This document shows positions 3,993 to 6,863 of a stretch of DNA of 6,863 nt, piece by piece (the stretch's first letter is position 1; each line of letters begins with the position of its first letter). The notes under the pieces are model-generated. The model was not told the DNA's origin. It did not search any database and worked only from the letters and a program-made list of their open reading frames with translations. Source of the DNA: Victivallaceae bacterium (lineage in GTDB: Bacteria > Verrucomicrobiota > Lentisphaeria > Victivallales > Victivallaceae); assembly GCA_028717165.1 (NCBI GenBank), contig JAQUOK010000164.1, positions 1 through 6,863 of the forward strand, read 5' to 3'. A program made the position numbers and the translations under genes.

Positions 3993-4517
3993 ATGGAGAA
4001 AGAATCTCGTTTAGAAATAGGGGAAACCTTGTCAAGTCAACTGCTTGCCATTCTTGAGAGTAACACTTTCAGTGCGCGTGAAATCAGCGAAATGACTGAA
4101 ATATCTGTAAACAGTATTTATCGCTGGAGTAAAACACCGACCGCAAGAACTTACCTGTCACAATATAAGAAAATCCAAGATTTCTGTAATAAGCATTTAA
4201 TAGAGACTTTAACTCTACAAGAGAGAGAAAACATAGAAAATTTGGCATTATTTACAGAAAGAATAGATTTAACCTATGAAGAAGAACAGGAACTTGTTGC
4301 CAAATTTAATCAGCCGATGCGATATGAAAACGCGATTACCCAGTTGCAAGGCATTGCATTTGCGGTAAAATTTGACAATGAAGTGGACGTCAAAGAATTA
4401 AAAATGATAGTGACTTGGTTAAAGCACAACCATGAATTTGTTGAAACCGCGCCGGGCACCGCTATGCTTCCCATTACCGCCGGATTTGCCGCGCCGGCGC
4501 CGCCGATTTCGGAATAA
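3993..4517 (+). CDS. HTH protein of unknown family with a GC-rich C-terminal tail
   Basis: A 174-residue protein. Residues about 26-50 (FSAREISEMTEISVNSIYRWSK) read as a helix-turn-helix with the recognition helix around VNSIYRW; the rest is helical and acidic (LTYEEEQELVAKFNQ). AAGGAG lies six bases before the ATG. The gene is divergent from the C4-like leader and shares its inverted-repeat promoter region, so it may be the regulator of that switch; this is inference. The last 25 codons or so (ETAPGTAMLPITAGFAAPAP) change abruptly from AT-rich to very GC-rich DNA, as if the 3' end came from another gene. I cannot name a family. Confidence 0.75.
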   Translation: MEKESRLEIGETLSSQLLAILESNTFSAREISEMTEISVNSIYRWSKTPTARTYLSQYKKIQDFCNKHLIETLTLQERENIENLALFTERIDLTYEEEQELVAKFNQPMRYENAITQLQGIAFAVKFDNEVDVKELKMIVTWLKHNHEFVETAPGTAMLPITAGFAAPAPPISE

Positions 4518-4564
4518 CATCAGAGTTTTGAACCATAAATTTATTGTATTTATCATTTTTTTAT

Positions 4565-4593
4565 TTGACATAGTACCGTTTTGGTACTATACT
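4565..4593 (+). promoter_or_regulatory. Promoter and palindromic operator of higB-higA
   Basis: TTGACA (4565-4570), 17 bp, TATACT (4588-4593). Between them lies a perfect inverted repeat, ATAGTACC (4570-4577) and GGTACTAT (4583-4590), with a 5-bp spacer. This is the expected site for HigA or HigBA autorepression. Confidence 0.85.
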
Positions 4594-4621
4594 ATAATAT
4601 ATTATAAAACAAAGGTCCGGC

Positions 4622-4906
4622 ATGAAAATTTATGGCAAGAAGACACTGGAAAAATTTAGAAAGAAACACGGCGATTGCCGGACTCAGATTACAGAGTGGA
4701 TACATGATGTGGAAAGATCAAACTGGAAATCATTTAATGACATCAAAAGAGTTTATCCGCACGCAAGCATATTGAACAACAATACGGTTATTTTCAACAT
4801 AAAAGGAAACGGCTATCGTTTAGTGACAGTGGTGATCATAGTAGCGGGAAGCGTCTATGTCGAGTGGATAGGAACTCATGAGGAATATAACAGGAAAACT
4901 TTTTAA
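4622..4906 (+). CDS. higB: HigB-family toxin (mRNA interferase)
   Basis: A 94-residue RelE-fold toxin of the HigB family, which cuts mRNA on the ribosome until neutralised by HigA. The family pattern is present throughout: KTLEKFRKKHGDC, ITEWIHDVERSNWKSFNDIK, YPHASILNNNTVIFNIKGNGYRLV, then a beta strand and the C-terminal WIGTHEEYNRKTF. AAAGG lies seven bases before the ATG. The toxin precedes the antitoxin, the reverse of most type II systems but usual for hig loci. The length is normal for the family and nothing suggests inactivation. Confidence 0.93.
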   Translation: MKIYGKKTLEKFRKKHGDCRTQITEWIHDVERSNWKSFNDIKRVYPHASILNNNTVIFNIKGNGYRLVTVVIIVAGSVYVEWIGTHEEYNRKTF

Positions 4907-4930
4907 CCAGAGAAACTTGAGGAAACTGAT

Positions 4931-5290
4931 ATGAAAAATATAAACTTGATTAAAACCGAAAAAGAGTATGACAAAGTAATGGAAAGAGTCCTGACGCTGG
5001 CTAAATCAAATCCGGAAGAAAATACTCCGGAATTTGATGAACTTTCCATCTTGAGTCTGTTGATTGAGGAGTATGACCGTAAACATTATCCCACGGATCC
5101 GTCAGACCCGATTGAAGCAATCAAATTCCGCATGGGACAACAGGACTTAAGGCCGGTTGATATGAAAGAGTATTTTGGTTCAACCGGCAGGTTTTACGAC
5201 ATCATAAATAAAAAAAGAAATCTCAGTCTGGCAATGATCCGCAAACTTCACGAAGGTTTGGGAATCGCCTACGAAAGCCTTTTGGCGTAA
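4931..5290 (+). CDS. higA: HigA-family antitoxin with C-terminal HTH
   Basis: A 119-residue antitoxin of the COG5499-like HigA group. The N-terminal half (LIKTEKEYDKVMERV, DELSILSLLIEEYDRKHYP) is the toxin-binding part. The motif DPSDPIEAIKFRMGQQDL leads into the HTH at about residues 66-105 (DMKEYFGSTGRFYDIINKKRNLSLAMIRKLHEGLGI). GAGGAAA lies about eight bases before the ATG, and the gene starts 24 nt after higB. It should repress the operon through the palindrome at 4570-4590. No clear terminator follows before the convergent gene ending at 5324. Confidence 0.93.
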   Translation: MKNINLIKTEKEYDKVMERVLTLAKSNPEENTPEFDELSILSLLIEEYDRKHYPTDPSDPIEAIKFRMGQQDLRPVDMKEYFGSTGRFYDIINKKRNLSLAMIRKLHEGLGIAYESLLA

Positions 5291-5323
5291 ATCAACACTC
5301 CCCTGACTTCGTGTCTTGCGTGA

Positions 5324-5506
5324 TTAGAAATCCAGCAGCAGGCGCGGATCGCAATTCATGGCCCGGGCATACCTGGAGGCAAGCTTCACCATCCGAATCC
5401 CGGTTTTCATCTGCAGGCAAACCGCCGCTGGAGTAACTCCCATTTTTGCCGCCAGCACATTCTGTTTAATTCCCCGCCTTTTAATTTCCCTGGCTAACGC
5501 GGTCAT
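5324..5506 (-). CDS. Small Cro/XRE-like HTH protein
   Basis: A 60-residue protein that is almost entirely one helix-turn-helix: LAREIKRRGIKQNVLAAKMGVTPAAVCLQMK, then KLASRYARAMNCDPRLLLDF. The start at 5506 is preferred over 5518 because GAGGG lies about six bases upstream of it, while no Shine-Dalgarno precedes 5518. The size fits Cro-like phage repressors. It is last in the minus-strand cluster from 6509 and has its own 7-bp tandem repeats directly upstream (5520-5547). Confidence 0.72.
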   Translation of the reverse strand: MTALAREIKRRGIKQNVLAAKMGVTPAAVCLQMKTGIRMVKLASRYARAMNCDPRLLLDF

Positions 5507-5519
5507 GATATCCCTCATA

Positions 5520-5547
5520 GTTTTAAGTTTTAAGGGTTAAGTTTTAA
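5520..5547. repeat. Four tandem 7-bp repeats (GTTTTAA)
   Basis: GTTTTAA, GTTTTAA, GGGTTAA, GTTTTAA in direct succession between the ASCH gene and the small HTH gene. This could be an operator for the HTH protein starting at 5506. A related GTTTTAA-GGTTTAA pair occurs at 6202-6215. Confidence 0.6.
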
Positions 5548-5565
5548 GAACCTTATATTCGTTCT

Positions 5566-6012
5566 TTAAACGCAGGAACTGCATAAATCAGGTTCCACCC
5601 AATAGCAGCCGTCCAGGCAGGCATGATAAGACGTACAACCGCAAACCCGGCAGGTAGGTTCCTCAAAAAGATTGAGTTTTCCCCGGCACGGCATAAACGG
5701 CAAGCGTTCCGGAGCGCCGAGTTTCCAGTTGAAGTATTCCGCTTCCGCCCAGCGGCTGGGATCATTTTTAACGATATCGAGTAAATCGACCATGCCGATC
5801 AGCCCGCCGAAATAAAAATCTCCCTTGCTTACCGGCATCGGAACCATCGGAAAATTTTCCCGGATCCAGTCGTAACCGGCAAGATCAAACTTTTTCCCGG
5901 CATGGATCAAAAGGCCTCCCCGGTAACCGGTCTGCCAGCTTCGGTTTTCAATATCTTTGTAACCCTCAATTATCGCCCAGGCCCAGGGCTGTTGTACTGA
6001 TAATACTTTCAT
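5566..6012 (-). CDS. ASCH-domain protein with C-terminal Cys-rich zinc-like motif
   Basis: ASCH domains are PUA-like folds thought to bind RNA, and some bind or hydrolyse modified nucleosides. The 148-residue product begins KVLSVQQPWAWAIIEGYKDIENR, with the ASCH signature G-x-K-x-x-E-x-R at residues 17-24 (GYKDIENR), followed by TGYRGGLLIHA. The C terminus has eight Cys (109, 121, 124, 126, 132, 136, 144, 147), including CRVCGC and LCSSC, and probably binds zinc. GGAGGT lies about five bases before the ATG at 6012. The gene follows the 44-codon membrane gene by about 40 nt. The substrate cannot be read from the sequence. Confidence 0.87.
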   Translation of the reverse strand: MKVLSVQQPWAWAIIEGYKDIENRSWQTGYRGGLLIHAGKKFDLAGYDWIRENFPMVPMPVSKGDFYFGGLIGMVDLLDIVKNDPSRWAEAEYFNWKLGAPERLPFMPCRGKLNLFEEPTCRVCGCTSYHACLDGCYWVEPDLCSSCV

Positions 6013-6051
6013 TTTACCTCCGTTTTTATTATTGCGAGGGCGACGGATCGC

Positions 6052-6186
6052 CTAAAATGTTACCGTTGTGGTTAAGACCGCGGCCGCGAACCAGTAAATG
6101 GTTTTGCGCCAATCGCCATGGCAGACATAAACAGCTGCCGCCGCCAAGTCGAGAATGATCAGAATTACTGGAAACAATTGCTTCAT
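6052..6186 (-). CDS. 44-residue two-TM membrane protein
   Basis: A short gene, easily missed. ATG at 6186 follows GGAGG with a spacing of about five bases and overlaps the stop of the winged-helix gene as ATGA, strong evidence for coupled translation. The product starts MKQLFPVILIILDLAAAAVYV, a first membrane helix, has a short loop with a charged turn (CHGDWRKT), and a second helix IYWFAAAVLTTTVTF. Both termini are probably on the same side. Very small two-helix proteins like this are common in phage early operons. No function can be assigned; small holin-like or exclusion proteins share this shape but so do many others. Confidence 0.72.
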   Translation of the reverse strand: MKQLFPVILIILDLAAAAVYVCHGDWRKTIYWFAAAVLTTTVTF

Positions 6187-6509
6187 ACCACCTCCAATTT
6201 TGTTTTAAGGTTTAAGGATTTTAAAAGTTCCGCCAGGTCACGGCCGGAATCGGTCAGCATCAGATCCCGCTTGCGCTTGTCCGATACTTTGTAATCCGTA
6301 TTGATCAGCCGCAGCCGTTTGGAATTCCGGTTTTTCCGGCCGGCTGCCATTAAAGCTATTTTCAACTGCACGGCTTTATGGTCCAGCCCCAGGATATCCG
6401 CTATCTCCCGGACGCAGAATCCCGGATTTTCATAAACCGCCAAAAGGATCCTGACGCTTTCCATATCCAGCGCCGGGTAACGCCTGCCGATTTTATCGAT
6501 TATTTTCAC
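6183..6509 (-). CDS. MarR-like winged-helix regulator
   Basis: A 108-residue DNA-binding protein. The layout is that of a MarR-type winged helix: helix ALDMESVRILLAVYENPG, HTH at about residues 31-52 (FCVREIADILGLDHKAVQLKI), a basic wing (RKNRNSKRLRLI) and the typical LTDSGRDLAELLKSL end. The start is taken as GTG at 6509 with GAGG five bases upstream; a TTG at 6530 in the same frame has no such site. It is the first gene of the cluster 6509-5324 and lies next to the GGTAA box array, to which it might bind. Phage control regions often hold such a protein; its ligand and targets are unknown. Confidence 0.75.
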   Translation of the reverse strand: MKIIDKIGRRYPALDMESVRILLAVYENPGFCVREIADILGLDHKAVQLKIALMAAGRKNRNSKRLRLINTDYKVSDKRKRDLMLTDSGRDLAELLKSLNLKTKLEVV

Positions 6510-6554
6510 TTTCACCTCAAGTTTTATCAAATAAACAGGAAAAATTTTCTATGC

Positions 6555-6768
6555 GGTAATTTTGGTAACTTTGGTTATCTCGTTAATTATCAATAGATTT
6601 ACGATTACTTTTAAAGGTAATTTCAGGTAACCGGAGGTAATTTTTACAAAAACCGAAAGGTAATTTAATTACCGTGGAATTACCTTTTTATTACCTTTTC
6701 AAACATTTGCAATTAACCTTTTATCAGTCAGTTAAACATATTCTGAAAAAATAATTACCTCGATTACC
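6555..6768. repeat. Phased GGTAA/TTACC box array (candidate origin or operator)
   Basis: The 6531-6863 stretch has no convincing gene but many GGTAAT-like boxes. Forward boxes start at 6555, 6564, 6573 (variant GGTTATC), 6616, 6626, 6636 and 6659. Reverse boxes (AATTACC-like) end at 6673, 6684, 6695, 6718 (variant AATTAACC), 6759 and 6768. Steps are 9-11, about 23, or 41-43 bp, close to whole helical turns. Orientation flips at the perfect palindrome GGTAATT-T-AATTACC (6659-6673), making the array nearly mirror-symmetric. Iterons of a replication origin, a partition site or a multi-copy operator are all possible. Confidence 0.7.
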
Positions 6769-6863
6769 TCTGTTTTTAATTTTCCGGCAGGTATAAAAGC
6801 CGAGCCGAAAAAATATATAGTTTCACCTCCTGTTATTCTTTGTTATCCGGGTTCTTGAATATC

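Noticed and set aside
4432..4659. 75-codon open frame between the HTH gene and higB
   Set aside because: It overlaps the 3' end of the HTH gene in another frame and runs through the higBA promoter. It has no ribosome-binding site or recognisable domain.
6555..6768. CRISPR array
   Set aside because: The repeated units are only 5-8 bp, occur in both orientations and are about 10 bp apart. There are no 24-40 bp repeats and no cas genes.

Overview
The window reads as the accessory and control region of a temperate, P2-like prophage or a related satellite. On the left are the C-terminal half of a P2 gpP-type terminase large subunit and an Ogr/Delta-type zinc-finger late activator, both hallmarks of P2-like phages. 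Shine-Dalgarno sites are strong (AAGGAGG, GGAGGT) and promoters are sigma70-like. The host is probably a Gram-negative bacterium, but the sequence alone does not name it. GC content changes sharply along the window: GC-rich terminase and ogr, a very AT-rich insert at 1311-1822, and intermediate or AT-rich accessory genes. This points to mosaic acquisition.

Layout. (1) 1-1310, plus strand: terminase (partial, with an apparent single-base frameshift), a weak terminator, a promoter and the ogr-like gene. (2) 1311-1852: an AT-rich cassette with one minus-strand two-TM membrane protein, bracketed by two 30-bp copies of the 3' end of the ogr-like gene. (3) 1859-2720, minus: a yefM-yoeB toxin-antitoxin module with its TGTACA operator, followed by a coupled XRE regulator; a strong terminator lies just upstream. 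(4) 2836-3886, minus: a coupled three-gene operon of unknown function behind a structured leader. That leader carries what I read as a C4/P4-CI-type antisense RNA, a phage immunity RNA, with two matching target sites; the second covers the Shine-Dalgarno of the first gene. (5) 3909-3975: a divergent promoter with -35 boxes in a perfect inverted repeat. (6) 3993-5290, plus: an HTH gene with an abrupt GC-rich 3' end, then a higB-higA toxin-antitoxin pair with a palindromic operator. (7) 5324-6509, minus: a winged-helix regulator, an overlapping 44-codon membrane protein, an ASCH-domain protein and a tiny HTH protein. (8) 6531-6863: no confident gene, but about 13 GGTAA/TTACC boxes spaced at one-, two- or four-turn intervals and roughly mirror-symmetric, which looks like a replication origin or a multi-site operator.

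Working model: the C4-like RNA holds the 3723-2836 operon silent in the lysogen by pairing with its ribosome-binding site, as C4 does for icd/ant in phages P1 and P7 and CI RNA does in satellite P4. The toxin-antitoxin pairs and the membrane-protein cassette would be morons that stabilise the element or act on other phages. A separate family of 22-nt hairpins (12-nt loop TTCGCTTCGCTG, varying stems) occurs three times, twice inside genes and in different reading frames.
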